A stretch of 64,000 nucleotides of DNA, from positions 1 to 64,000 of the forward strand of contig NZ_JAHLYT010000051.1 of the NCBI RefSeq assembly GCF_025128095.1, given 5' to 3'. The notes below the pieces were generated by a model that saw only the letters and a list, made by a program, of their open reading frames with translations, was not told the DNA's origin and did no database searches. This DNA is from Synechococcus sp. CS-1328 (GTDB lineage: Bacteria > Cyanobacteriota > Cyanobacteriia > PCC-6307 > Cyanobiaceae). Every line of letters starts with the position of its first letter. Position 1 is the first letter of the stretch. Shown here piece by piece: positions 35,435 to 44,366 of this stretch. Both the position numbers and the translations under genes were made by a program.

Positions 35435-36655
35435 ATGGGACGACCCGCACGGAGCAGCCGCAGATCAGCTGCAAAGGCTGCGCTACTTGCAAATGCTGCG
35501 CTGCTGGCAAGTCTGCTGCTGAGTGCCGCCGGGCTGCCCCTGCTGGGCACGATCACAACGGGGCCCGCCGTGGCGGCCACTCCATTGTCAGCGCTGCGAC
35601 CGGCGCCGACGGGGAATCAGCGGCACCAGCCGGTGGTGGGGCGCCTGATCGCGCTGCTGCAGGCCCATCCCGAGCTCCGCACCCTGGTGGAGCATTCGCT
35701 GCGGCGGACGGGGCGTTTTGAGGAGCCCCTGCTGCCCTCCTACCTGGCCTTCCTGGACCGGATGATCACGGAGATCCCCAACAACCGCGATCTGCTGCCC
35801 AACAATCTCGACTTCTACTTCGTGATTGCCAGCTCCCCCGATCAGACGTTGCGGCGGGATCCCCTCTTCCAGGCCTGGGTGCGCGACTACGTCCACACCC
35901 TCGGGAGCTTCTTCAACACGGTGGAATCAGCGCAACTGCTCGACAGCTTTCGCGCCAACCCCCTCTACCGGGTGGAGGACTATGCCGAGAACCCCAGCGG
36001 CTGGCTGACCTTCAACCAGTTCTTCGCCCGCTCGGTCCGCCCCGGCAAGCGTCCGATTGCAGCCCCGCTCGACCCCCGGGTGGTGGTGGCGCCCGCCGAC
36101 AGCACCTTCCTGGGGGCCTGGCCGATCCAGGACGACTCGCGCATCACCCTCAAGGGTCTGGAGTGGAACGTGAGCGACCTGCTGCAGGGCAGCCCCTACC
36201 GGGACCGCTTCCGTGGCGGGGTGTTCACGCACAGTTACCTCAGCCCGTTCAACTACCACCGCTTCCACACCCCGGTGGCCGGCGTGGTGCGGGAGGTCCG
36301 CACCGTGATGGGGGCCCTGCACCTGGATGTGGTGCGTCAGGCGGACGGCAGCCTCGGTGTGATCAACAACGACCTCGGCTTCGTCTTCAACCAGGAGCGG
36401 GGAATTGTGGTTCTGGAGTCGCCCCTGGGGCTGGTGGCGGTGATCCCGGTGGGCATGGGGGTGGTGTCGTCGGTGAACTTCACGGCCCAGGCGGGGGCCC
36501 GACTGGTCAAGGGGGAGGAGCTGGGCTACTTCGCCTTCGGCGGCTCCGATGTGGTGATGCTCTTCGAAGCACGGGCCGCCGTGGGCTTCCAGCTCCGCCC
36601 AGGGGAGCAGGTGCTGCAGGGCAGCCCCGTCGCCATGTCGCCCTTCAGGCCCTGA
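35435..36655 (+). CDS. Exported phosphatidylserine decarboxylase-like protein
   Basis: A 406-residue protein with a basic start, then a signal sequence or anchor (AKAALLANAALLASLLLSAAGLPLL). The C-terminal half carries PSD-family segments: PSGWLTFNQFFARSVRPGKRP, VVAPADSTFLG, FTHSYLSPFNYHRFHTPVAG and GYFAFGGSDVVMLFE. Family enzymes self-cleave before a serine to form a pyruvoyl cofactor; Ser371 in GGSD is the likely site. The Ala-rich N-terminus suggests an exported paralogue rather than the housekeeping membrane enzyme. Its own promoter lies in the 64-base gap with the divergent FAH gene. Confidence 0.82.
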   Translation: MGRPARSSRRSAAKAALLANAALLASLLLSAAGLPLLGTITTGPAVAATPLSALRPAPTGNQRHQPVVGRLIALLQAHPELRTLVEHSLRRTGRFEEPLLPSYLAFLDRMITEIPNNRDLLPNNLDFYFVIASSPDQTLRRDPLFQAWVRDYVHTLGSFFNTVESAQLLDSFRANPLYRVEDYAENPSGWLTFNQFFARSVRPGKRPIAAPLDPRVVVAPADSTFLGAWPIQDDSRITLKGLEWNVSDLLQGSPYRDRFRGGVFTHSYLSPFNYHRFHTPVAGVVREVRTVMGALHLDVVRQADGSLGVINNDLGFVFNQERGIVVLESPLGLVAVIPVGMGVVSSVNFTAQAGARLVKGEELGYFAFGGSDVVMLFEARAAVGFQLRPGEQVLQGSPVAMSPFRP

Positions 36656-36688
36656 TCGCCAGGACCTCCCCCCGGCCAACTGCGACCT

Positions 36689-37654
36689 TCAGGTGGCGGC
36701 GCCCCTGTCCCCGTGGTGCCGCAGCAGGCCCTCCAGGCTCGCCTGAGCCTGTTGCCGGTAGGAGCCACCGAAGAGATTGGCGTGGTTGAGCAGGTGGTAA
36801 AGGTTGTAGAGCTCCACCCGCTCCCTGTGGCCAGGGGCGAGGGGCCACTCGGCCTCGTAGCCAGCAAAGAAGGCCGGTGGGAAACCACCGAAGAGGCGGG
36901 CCATCGCCAGATCCACCTCCCGATCGCCGCGATACACGGCAGGATCGAAGATTGCACCCCGGCCGTCGTCGAGCAGGGCGGCATTGCCGCCCCAGAGGTC
37001 GCCGTGCACCAGCACGGGCTCCGGCTGGTGCCCCTCCAGCCACTGGGGCAGACGCTCCAGCAGGGTGGCCGCCTGGCGCAGTGGCGCGCCGCCGCGTGCG
37101 GCCCACTCCAGCTGGGGAAGCAGGCGACGGTCGCGGAAGAACTCCACCCAGCTGTCGCACCAGCCATTGACCTGGGGAGCGGCACCGATCCAATTGTCCT
37201 GCGGCCAGCCATGCCGGCCATCGGCGCCCTCCAGGCTGCGCCGGTGCAAGATCGCCAGGGAACGGCCCAGCTGCTGCCAACCCCGCTGCCGCCGTGCTGC
37301 AGCGTCGCCACGCTGGCTGACTGAGCTGTTGGCGGTCGCCTGGTTGCCGCCCGACTGGCCGAACAGCAGCCAATCGGTCACCAGCAGGGCAGCCTCTGCC
37401 ACCAGCCCCACAAACACGGGCTGGGGCAGCGCCAGCTCAGGGGGTGCCGAGGCAGCCAGGGCGCGCAATCCGTCGGCATCGGCCTGCAGCAGCGGCAGAT
37501 CGGCTGGCTTCAGAGTCTTGGCGAACAGGCTGCGGTCAGCGGAAAACCGCAGGCGCCAGGCACGGCCCGTGCAGCCTCCGCCGACCGGCTCCACCGAGGC
37601 CGGCACCTCACCGCAGTGATCCCGGGCCCAGAGACCCAGCTGGGACGGGAGCAT
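36689..37654 (-). CDS. Fructosamine kinase-family protein
   Basis: A 321-residue APH-like kinase. Key motifs are PVLVHGDLWGGNAALLDD (catalytic loop with Asp and Asn) and IFDPAVYRGDREVDLAM (metal-binding DPA), both diagnostic of the fructosamine/ketosamine-3-kinase group that phosphorylates glycated amines for repair. LFAKTLKPADLPLLQ supplies the ATP-binding Lys. The ATG at 37654 was chosen because it begins the conserved part; a frame upstream is open but reads into the divergent desaturase gene. It converges with the PSD-like gene. Confidence 0.88.
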   Translation of the reverse strand: MLPSQLGLWARDHCGEVPASVEPVGGGCTGRAWRLRFSADRSLFAKTLKPADLPLLQADADGLRALAASAPPELALPQPVFVGLVAEAALLVTDWLLFGQSGGNQATANSSVSQRGDAAARRQRGWQQLGRSLAILHRRSLEGADGRHGWPQDNWIGAAPQVNGWCDSWVEFFRDRRLLPQLEWAARGGAPLRQAATLLERLPQWLEGHQPEPVLVHGDLWGGNAALLDDGRGAIFDPAVYRGDREVDLAMARLFGGFPPAFFAGYEAEWPLAPGHRERVELYNLYHLLNHANLFGGSYRQQAQASLEGLLRHHGDRGAAT

Positions 37655-37693
37655 GGCTCGCACCGGCCAAGGGAACGCTGCCAGCATGCCGCG

Positions 37694-39238
37694 ATGACGG
37701 AGGCGCACGGCACGCAGTCGCAGGGCACGGGAACTGACGGCACCGATGCACACGGCACGGTGGTGGTGCTGGGCGCCGGAATCGCCGGCATCACGGCGGC
37801 GGCCCTGCTTGCCCGCGCCGGCCTCGACGTGGATCTGCTCGAGGCCCACCACCAGAGCGGCGGCTGCGCCGGCACCTTCCGGCGCGGTCCCTATGTCTTT
37901 GATGTGGGCGCCACCCAGGTGGCCGGCCTGGAAGTGGGTGGCATTCACGCGCGGCTGTTCGCCCATCTGCACCAGACCCCGCCGGCGGCCACACCCCTGG
38001 ATCCGGCCTGTGTGGTGGATCTCCTCGACGGCCTTCCACCGGTGCAGCTCTGGCGCGATCCGCTGCGCTGGCAAGCGGAACGGCAGCGCCAGTTCCCCGG
38101 CAGCGAACGGTTCTGGCAGCTCTGCGCCTGGCTGCATCGCACCAACTGGGCCTTCGCGCTGCGCGATCCGGTGCTACCACCGCGCTCGCTCTGGGATCTG
38201 GGCCAGCTCTGCGGCGCCCTGCGGCCAGCCACCTTGATCAGTGCCCTGGCCACGGGCGCCACGGTGGCCGATCTGCTGCCCCTCTGCGGCTGCGGCCACG
38301 ACCCGCGCCTGCGGCGCTACCTCGACCTGCAACTGAAGCTCTACTCCCAGGAGCCCGCCGATCGCACCGCCGCCCTCTACGGCGCCACCGCCCTGGCCGT
38401 GGCGCAGGAGCCGCAGGGGCTCTGGCACCTCGAGGGTTCGATGCAGGAGCTCAGCCGGGCGCTGGAGGAGAGCCTGGCCCGCTGGGGCGGCCGCCTGCGA
38501 CTGCGGCACCGGGTCCACCAGCTGGAGCGCCGCGATGGCGGCTGGATCGTGCGGGGAGACAAAGGCGGCAACACCCCCTTTGCCCTGGCCTGTGAGGCGG
38601 TGGTCTGCACCCTGCCCCCCCAGTGCCTGAGCGAGCTGCTGGGCGAGGCGCTGCCAGCGGGCTACCGGCAGCGCCTGCAGCATCTGCACGAACCCTCCGG
38701 CGCCCTGGTGCTCTATGGAGCCGTGCCGCGCTCCGTGCTGCCGCCCCACACCCCCAGCCATCTCCAGCTCGACTGGCCAGCCCCGGGCCCACTGTTCGTG
38801 TCGGTGAGCCAGGAGGGCGATGGACGGGCGCCCCAGGGCCAGGCCACCGTGATCGCCAGCGTGTTCACGCCGGCCCACCCCTGGTTCGGCCTGGACGAGA
38901 CCGAGTACCAGGCGCGCAAAGCCCAGGCCGGCACCGCCATGGCGGCCGGCCTGGAGCAGCTGCTCGGGATCGGATCAACCGACTGGCTGCACCGGGAACT
39001 GGCCACACCCCGCGGCTTCGCCGGCTGGACCGGACGGCCCTGGGGCTATGTGGGGGGGCTGGGCCAGCACCCCAGCCGCTTCGGGCCCTTCGGGCTGGCC
39101 AGCCGCACACCATTGCCGGGGTTCTGGCTCGGCGGCGATTCCATCCATCCCGGCGAGGGCACCGCCGGCGTGAGCCTCTCCTCGCTGATGCTCTGCCGCC
39201 AGCTGCTGGCGGAGCGCCGCCAGCCCCTGCGGATCTGA
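37694..39238 (+). CDS. crtD: Carotenoid desaturase, CrtD-like
   Basis: A 514-residue FAD-dependent desaturase/isomerase-type enzyme. The N-terminal Rossmann motif is VVLGAGIAGITAAALLARAGLDV, and the C-terminal FAD/substrate segment is PLPGFWLGGDSIHPGEGTAGVSLSSL. Middle signatures such as GGCAGTFRRGPYVFDVGATQV place it in the CrtI/CrtD/PDS superfamily, closest to cyanobacterial C-3',4' desaturase CrtD of myxoxanthophyll-type carotenoid synthesis. A different desaturase or isomerase (for example CrtH) is possible. It starts with a hydrophilic Thr/Gly-rich lead. TyrA runs convergently 10 bases after it. Confidence 0.75.
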   Translation: MTEAHGTQSQGTGTDGTDAHGTVVVLGAGIAGITAAALLARAGLDVDLLEAHHQSGGCAGTFRRGPYVFDVGATQVAGLEVGGIHARLFAHLHQTPPAATPLDPACVVDLLDGLPPVQLWRDPLRWQAERQRQFPGSERFWQLCAWLHRTNWAFALRDPVLPPRSLWDLGQLCGALRPATLISALATGATVADLLPLCGCGHDPRLRRYLDLQLKLYSQEPADRTAALYGATALAVAQEPQGLWHLEGSMQELSRALEESLARWGGRLRLRHRVHQLERRDGGWIVRGDKGGNTPFALACEAVVCTLPPQCLSELLGEALPAGYRQRLQHLHEPSGALVLYGAVPRSVLPPHTPSHLQLDWPAPGPLFVSVSQEGDGRAPQGQATVIASVFTPAHPWFGLDETEYQARKAQAGTAMAAGLEQLLGIGSTDWLHRELATPRGFAGWTGRPWGYVGGLGQHPSRFGPFGLASRTPLPGFWLGGDSIHPGEGTAGVSLSSLMLCRQLLAERRQPLRI

Positions 39239-39248
39239 ACCGAATGGG

Positions 39249-40211
39249 TCAGAGGAACTGGGGGCGCAAGTCGCGGCAGGCGGTCAGCACCTGCTGCAGT
39301 TCCGTCCAGTCTTCCCGGCGCACCAGCTGCTCGAGCTGATCAAGGCTGTGGCGGTAGCTGGCCAGAGCCTGCAGCACCGCCTCCCGGTTGCCGCGGGCCA
39401 TCAGAGTGCCCAGCTCGGGGTTGCCGCCCCCCACCCGGGTGGTGTCGGCGAAGCCACTGGACGCCAGGGTCCGCACCAGGCTCGGCAGCGAACTGCTCTG
39501 GGAGGTCTGGCTCTGGGACGGCTGGCTCGATGCAGGCTGGCCCTCGCCGGCGCTGCCCCGGTCAGCGGTCTGGAGCAGCGCCGCACTCACCAGCACCGGC
39601 AGATGGGAGATCAGGGCCACCGCGGCGTCGTGGGCCGTGGCCTCGCAGCACACCCAGCGGGCCCCGAGGGTCGCGGCCAGGTCAGCCACCAGGGCGAGCG
39701 CCTCGGGGTCGGTGTCGTCAGCGGGGGTGACCACCCAGGGACGGGCGACGAACAGGTCGCGCACGCCGGCCTCCACACCGGCTTCGGCGGTGCCGGCCAT
39801 GGGATGGCTGGGCACGAAGCGACGCGCCTGCCGCTCCCGGCCCAGCCGCCGCAACGCCGCCGACCACACCGGCAGCAACGGCCCCTTGACCGAGCCCACA
39901 TCGGTCAGCACTGCCCCCCCCTCAGGCAGGGCCTCCAGCAGGGCTGGCGGCGGCGCCAGCAGCTGATCCAGGGGCAACGCCAGCACCACCAGATCGCAGC
40001 CTGCCAAGACCGAGGGATCGGTGCTCACCACCGAAGCCAGCCCACGGTCACGGGCCCTGGTGGCGGTGGCCTCACGGCGCACCAGGGCCCGCACCTCGGC
40101 TCCGGCCGTTTGCAGGTCGAGGCCGAGCGATCCGCCGATCAACCCCAGACCCACCACACCCACCGGGCCATGGCGCCAGGCAGGCCGGGGCTCGGCGGGG
40201 TTGGTCATCAT
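39249..40211 (-). CDS. tyrA: Arogenate/prephenate dehydrogenase
   Basis: A 320-residue enzyme of tyrosine (and thus tocopherol/plastoquinone) synthesis. The dinucleotide motif is VGVVGLGLIGGSLGLDL. Conserved catalytic parts are TDVGSVKG, RFVPSHPMAGTAEAGVEAG and the NADP-domain TATHD-like EATAHDAAVALISHLPVLVSAAL. Cyanobacterial TyrA usually prefers arogenate and NADP+. A Ser/Gln-rich insertion (SQPSQSQTSQSSS) lies near residues 232-245. Two adjacent ATGs (40211, 40208) can start it. It diverges from the DinG-like gene. Confidence 0.92.
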   Translation of the reverse strand: MMTNPAEPRPAWRHGPVGVVGLGLIGGSLGLDLQTAGAEVRALVRREATATRARDRGLASVVSTDPSVLAGCDLVVLALPLDQLLAPPPALLEALPEGGAVLTDVGSVKGPLLPVWSAALRRLGRERQARRFVPSHPMAGTAEAGVEAGVRDLFVARPWVVTPADDTDPEALALVADLAATLGARWVCCEATAHDAAVALISHLPVLVSAALLQTADRGSAGEGQPASSQPSQSQTSQSSSLPSLVRTLASSGFADTTRVGGGNPELGTLMARGNREAVLQALASYRHSLDQLEQLVRREDWTELQQVLTACRDLRPQFL

Positions 40212-40250
40212 CGCTGCAGCCGGGTCGGACCAGCTTCCTACGATTCGCCC

Positions 40251-41723
40251 ATGCTGGAAGCCCTGGCCCATCAACAGCTGAAAGCCCTGCTGCGCCAGGA
40301 GGGAGCAGCCGAGTGGCCGCATCACCTCAGCCTCAGCCGGCTCGTGGCCCGCAGCCTGCGGCGAAGCGACCACACCCTGATCCGGCTCACCCCCGGCACC
40401 GGCCCCGACTGGTGGATCAGCCTGCTGGTGCCGCTGGCCCTCAGCGACGCCCCCCTGGCTCTGGTGCTGAGCCAGGACTTACGCCAGCGCCTGCTGCAGG
40501 TGGAATGGCCGCGGCTGCGGGCCGTGAATCTCGCCCTCCCCCTCTGGGAAGGATCTGGCCCCTGCCCGCCCCATCGGATCTGGCTGCTGGACCACGGCGA
40601 GCTGATGGAGGCCTGGCGGAACGGCCAGCTGGAGCAGCGCCAGCTGGTGATCCCGGAGGCCGAAACCCTGGAGCCGCAGCTGCGCCGTTCCCTGGCGGTG
40701 CGGATCACGGCCGACGGCTGGAACCGGTTGCTGCGCAGCCAGCCTGCGGCCGAAACCAGCCTGATGGCCCTGCACGACCGCTTGAGCCGGCGGGTTCTGG
40801 AACCGCCGCGCCGGCCCAGCGGCCTGGTGGCCATCGCCGCGGAGGAGGAGGCGCCGCTGCGCCAGCTGCTCGCCCTGCTCGGCCCCCTGCCGCCCCCCTG
40901 GGACCAGTGGCTGGAGCAGGGGGGTGATGGCTGGAGCAGCTGGGCTGAGGTGGACATGCGGCTGTTGCAGTGGACCCTGCACCGCCAGCCCCTGCAGCCC
41001 CTCCACGCCCTGGGTGGCCTGCTCAGGGGCCGGGGGGCGGTACTGCTGGGTCAGTTGGCCGGTTCTGTTCCGGCCGGCCGGAGCAGTCAGGCGAACGCCG
41101 CAGCCCCCGGGTCCGCCCTCGGCCTCACGCCCCAGGTGGTGGTCGATCTGGGGGATCCTCCCCTGGCCGATCCGCTGCCCCTGTTCGCCCCCCTGCGCCA
41201 ACCGCTGCCCAATAGCCCCGTCTTCCCTCAGCATCTGCTGGAGCAGAGCCGCCGCCTGGTGCTGGGGCAAGGGCGGCTGAGTGTGATCCTCTGCGACGAC
41301 GACGGCCTGCGGCTCGGCCTGGCCAGTGCGATGGCGGCGGAGTTCGGCCGCCGGGTGGAACACGAATCCACCACTCCCGATGCGAATGGGGTTCTCTGCG
41401 CCCGCTGGAGCTGGTGGCTGGAGCAGCAGGAGCGGCTGCCGCTGCCGGGTCAGATCCTGGCGGCCACCTTGCCGATCGCCAGCCTGGAGGATCCCCTCAC
41501 CGCCGCCCGGGTCACCGCCCTGCGTCAGCAGGGGCTCGACTGGTTCCGGGAGCTGCTGCTGCCCGAGGCCGTGAACCGGCTGCAACGGTCCGTGGCAGGC
41601 CTGCGCCGCGGCGGCGGGCGCCTGGCTGTGCTGGACGGACGGTTGCGCAGCCGCAGCTGGGGCGCCACGGTGCTGCGGGCCCTGGAACCCTGGGTGAGCC
41701 TGAGCCGTCTGCTGCCCAACTAG
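40251..41723 (+). CDS. DinG-like helicase-family protein with eroded ATPase motifs
   Basis: A 490-residue protein. Its C-terminal region resembles the DinG/XPD end: QGLDWFRELLLPEAVNRL and GGGRLAVLDGRLRSRSWG match the helicase motif V/VI part. The upstream motifs are degraded. The Walker A site reads TPGTGPDW (residues 47-54) where GTGKT is expected, and the DEAH box reads VIPEAETL (133-140). The Fe-S cysteines of XPD/DinG are not visible. It may have lost ATPase activity and act as a nucleic-acid binding scaffold. It reads away from tyrA with 39 bases between starts. Confidence 0.7.
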   Translation: MLEALAHQQLKALLRQEGAAEWPHHLSLSRLVARSLRRSDHTLIRLTPGTGPDWWISLLVPLALSDAPLALVLSQDLRQRLLQVEWPRLRAVNLALPLWEGSGPCPPHRIWLLDHGELMEAWRNGQLEQRQLVIPEAETLEPQLRRSLAVRITADGWNRLLRSQPAAETSLMALHDRLSRRVLEPPRRPSGLVAIAAEEEAPLRQLLALLGPLPPPWDQWLEQGGDGWSSWAEVDMRLLQWTLHRQPLQPLHALGGLLRGRGAVLLGQLAGSVPAGRSSQANAAAPGSALGLTPQVVVDLGDPPLADPLPLFAPLRQPLPNSPVFPQHLLEQSRRLVLGQGRLSVILCDDDGLRLGLASAMAAEFGRRVEHESTTPDANGVLCARWSWWLEQQERLPLPGQILAATLPIASLEDPLTAARVTALRQQGLDWFRELLLPEAVNRLQRSVAGLRRGGGRLAVLDGRLRSRSWGATVLRALEPWVSLSRLLPN

Positions 41724-41752
41724 CGTTGCCAGCAGTTGCCACTGCTGCGCGG

Positions 41753-41998
41753 ATGGGGGAAGCCAAGCGTCGTTCCACCCAGGGGCTGCCACCGCGGGGT
41801 CCCAAGCCAGCCGCAGGCAGCGGCACGAGCCCGGAGCGTGTCGCGCCGTGGCTGCCTTTGAGCAAGGATCAGGCCAACCGGTTCGTGGCGATCACCACCC
41901 GTGGGGCCTGGTACGGCATCGGCGCGCTGGCGCTGCTCTGGGTCACGGTGCGCTTCATCGGCCCCGCCGCCGGCTGGTGGACCCTGTCGGACGGCTGA
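41753..41998 (+). CDS. DUF2839-family small membrane protein
   Basis: An 81-residue protein beginning MGEAKRRSTQGLPPRGP, the hallmark of the cyanobacterial DUF2839 family, with one transmembrane helix near the C-terminus (YGIGALALLWVTVRFIG). The basic N-terminus is cytoplasmic. Function unknown. It lies 29 bases after the DinG-like gene on the same strand and may be co-transcribed with it. Confidence 0.85.
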   Translation: MGEAKRRSTQGLPPRGPKPAAGSGTSPERVAPWLPLSKDQANRFVAITTRGAWYGIGALALLWVTVRFIGPAAGWWTLSDG

Positions 41999-42144
41999 AT
42001 CCTGCGCGGCCGGAGCAGCGCCCAGCAGGCAGGCCCAATCCGGCCAGCAGGTGCAATTGCCAGCAGACGCTGATCAAAACCGATGGCGCCCGCGAAAAAC
42101 TGAAGAAAACATTAGGATTGCGCCACCGACCCCGCTGGCCCGTC

Positions 42145-42543
42145 ATGTTCCCGCGTCTGGCTGAGCAATACCGAACCCTCGTCCACGACCTGGTGATGAG
42201 CCTTCAGGCTCTTGCCCGCAGCCTCCAGCAGCAAGGCTGTGTAGCCACCTGCTACGTGTGCGGTGATGGCCGGGATAATCATGGAGCTTCCTTCGTGGCC
42301 GACCTGGGCGACAACCACACGGTGCGATTTCTCGTGTCTGATTTCGGCATCACCTGGGTCGAATCCCGCGACGGGCACGAACTGGTGAAGCTGGAAGGTG
42401 CCGAAGCCATCCAGGAGCTGCAGCGGGTCACCCAGATCCTCCAGAAGCCTGAGCCCGCTCCGATTCACTCCGTTCTGAAGCCCAGCGGTCCTCGCCATCG
42501 CGGCTCGCTGGCGACCAGCGAGCCGATCGAAACGGCTGTCTGA
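42145..42543 (+). CDS. DUF1815-family protein
   Basis: A 132-residue protein of the cyanobacterial DUF1815 family. Matching segments: RLAEQYRTLVHDLVMSLQALA, CVATCYVCGD, LGDNHTVRFLVSDFGITW and ELVKLEGAEAIQEL. The central part is predicted alpha/beta, and the C-terminal 30 residues are basic and disordered. Function unknown; no catalytic motif. The last six codons are part of a direct repeat that continues past the stop. It converges with recA. Confidence 0.88.
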   Translation: MFPRLAEQYRTLVHDLVMSLQALARSLQQQGCVATCYVCGDGRDNHGASFVADLGDNHTVRFLVSDFGITWVESRDGHELVKLEGAEAIQELQRVTQILQKPEPAPIHSVLKPSGPRHRGSLATSEPIETAV

Positions 42544-42615
42544 ATCGCAACGGCTGTCTGAATCGAACAGCCGTCGCCAGCCTTGCTCTCAAGCCTTTCC
42601 CAAGGCAAGGCTGGC
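42531..42615. repeat. Direct repeat and two hairpins between DUF1815 gene and recA
   Basis: AACGGCTGTCTGAATCG occurs at 42531-42547 and 42549-42565, the first copy containing the DUF1815 stop. The second copy then pairs as ACGGCTGT / ACAGCCGT (42550-42574), and a further 11-bp stem (GCCAGCCTTGC / GCAAGGCTGGC) spans 42576-42615. Since both genes end here, these may be terminators without T-runs. Confidence 0.6.
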
Positions 42616-42640
42616 CAGATGACCCGAGAGCACCGGCGCG

Positions 42641-43891
42641 TCAGCCGCCGGTGGCAGCAGCGGCGGTGCTGCGCGAGGAGGATCGGGCTCCAGCAGTGGC
42701 ACTCGCAGGAGACGCTGCCGCTGAAGGAGCGTTCAGCTCAAGCGGTGCAGCGCCAAGATCCTCGACCAGGGCGCGGGCCGGATCATCGGACAGGTCAGCG
42801 CCCAGCTTGGCTGCCGCCGCCAGGGGCCGCAGCGAGTTGGCGGTCACCTCCGATCCTTCCGTGAGCTTCTGGCGGGTAATCGCCTCGATCCGCTCCTTCT
42901 GCTCGGGGTTCTGCTCCAGCCAGATGATGGTGTTATCACGGCCCTGGCCGATGTTGTCGCCTTCGTAGCTGTACCAGGAACCCTTGCGGGTCACGACCCC
43001 GATTTCCTCGGCCAGATCCAGCAGGCAACCGAGGGTGCTGATGCCCCGGCCGAACAGGATGTCGAACTCAGCGATGCGGAAGGGTGGAGCCACCTTGTTC
43101 TTGGCCACCTTCACCTTGGCGCGAATGCCGTATTCCTCCGTGCCGCGCTTGAGCGTCTGGATCCGGCGGATGTCAAGCCGCACCGAGGCGTAGAACTTCA
43201 GCGCATTCCCACCGGTGGTGGTTTCGGGATTGCCGTAGGTGACGCCGATCTTTTGCCGCAGCTGGTTGAGGAAGATCACCGTGCAGCCCGACTTGCCGAT
43301 GTTGCCGGTGATCTTGCGCATCGCCTGGCTCATCAGGCGGGCCTGGCTGCCCACTGCCAGATCACCCATCTCTCCCTCAATCTCGGCCCGGGGCGTCAAC
43401 GCCGCCACCGAATCGATCACGACGATGTCGACGGCGGCGGAGCGAACCAGCTGGTCGACGATCTCCAGGGCCATCTCACCGGTATCCGGCTGGGAGACCA
43501 GCAGGTTCTCGATATCCACTCCGAGGGCCGCGGCGTAGACAGGGTCGAGCGCATGCTCGGCATCAACGAAGGCCGCGACGCCACCGCGGCGTTGCACCTC
43601 GGCGATCGCATGGAGCGTGAGGGTGGTCTTGCCGGAACTTTCAGGGCCATAGACCTCCACCACCCGGCCCTTGGGATAGCCGCCCCCCAGAGCCAGATCC
43701 AGGGTCAGGGCGCCGGTGGAGACGGTTTCCACCCGCATGCGGGAGGCGTCGCCCAGTCGCATGATCGAGCCCTTGCCGAAGTTGCGCTCGATCTGGTTCA
43801 GCACGAGTCCCAGCGCCTTGTCACGATCGCTGGGGGAGCGGGCCTCGAGGCTGCGGGAGGTGGCGGACACGGCCTTGGAGTCAGGGGTCAT
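42641..43891 (-). CDS. recA: Recombinase A
   Basis: RecA, 416 residues. Walker A is [10 protein letters not shown], followed by [40 protein letters not shown], the L2 region [22 protein letters not shown] and [12 protein letters not shown]. The C-terminus is an Ala/Ser-rich tail (about 45 residues) longer than in E. coli and lacking its acidic end. RecA drives homologous recombination and activates SOS. A 475-base leader with repeats lies upstream, and a LexA-like palindrome sits at its far end. ATG 43891 gives the usual start region. Confidence 0.98.
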   Translation of the reverse strand: MTPDSKAVSATSRSLEARSPSDRDKALGLVLNQIERNFGKGSIMRLGDASRMRVETVSTGALTLDLALGGGYPKGRVVEVYGPESSGKTTLTLHAIAEVQRRGGVAAFVDAEHALDPVYAAALGVDIENLLVSQPDTGEMALEIVDQLVRSAAVDIVVIDSVAALTPRAEIEGEMGDLAVGSQARLMSQAMRKITGNIGKSGCTVIFLNQLRQKIGVTYGNPETTTGGNALKFYASVRLDIRRIQTLKRGTEEYGIRAKVKVAKNKVAPPFRIAEFDILFGRGISTLGCLLDLAEEIGVVTRKGSWYSYEGDNIGQGRDNTIIWLEQNPEQKERIEAITRQKLTEGSEVTANSLRPLAAAAKLGADLSDDPARALVEDLGAAPLELNAPSAAASPASATAGARSSSRSTAAAATGG

Positions 43892-44366
43892 GGAAGAAGC
43901 GGCGAGAACGGGCCGGTGCGATCGGAACGGAGAAGGGGGCGCCGCACAGCGTGCGACAGAGAGGGCGGCAACGCCAGGAGCAGGGTCAGCGCCGGGGCAA
44001 GGTGACCATCAGAGAGCGTGGCGGACACAGAACAGTGACGCAGGTAGACAGTGACGCAGACAGAGACGATGACAGCGGCAGACGCTGCGGCCGTGACAGA
44101 AGCAACGCCAGTGGCAGAGCCAGGGGCCGGGGCAGAGCCAGGACGGCAGAGCCGGTGCCACAACATCAGTGCCACCTGAAACGGCCGACGTATCACGGCC
44201 GATGCGTCAGCAAGACCGGGAGCGCTGCACCCACTACGCAACGCCGACCACTGGCGCCAAGGCGCCACCGCGACGCTTGCACCACCGCGCCATTGCGCCG
44301 TTTGCACCACCGCGCCATTGCGCCGTTTGCACCACTGCGCCAGCACGCCCAACCCGAGCCTCCAAC
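43892..44366. other. Long recA leader with repeats
   Basis: No convincing gene is present in this 475-base stretch. It is low in complexity: ACAGTGACGCAG occurs at 44032-44043 and 44048-44059, GGCAGAGCC recurs three times near 44111-44152, and a 25-bp tandem repeat lies at 44277-44345. It probably holds the recA promoter or an unusually long 5' leader. Confidence 0.6.
44277..44345. repeat. 25-bp tandem repeat, about 2.7 copies
   Basis: The unit begins TTGCACCACCGCGCCATTGC and ends GCCGT. Copies are 44277-44301, 44302-44326 (perfect) and a diverging partial copy from 44327. The lack of spacers excludes a CRISPR. It could be a binding array or a replication-slippage product. Confidence 0.8.

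Noticed and set aside
39348-40250. Upstream extension of the DinG-like frame
   Set aside because: It is antisense to tyrA with Gln/His/Arg-rich composition; the conserved part begins at ATG 40251.
44277-44345. Possible CRISPR array
   Set aside because: The 25-bp units are directly adjacent with no spacers, only 2.7 copies, and no cas genes are nearby.
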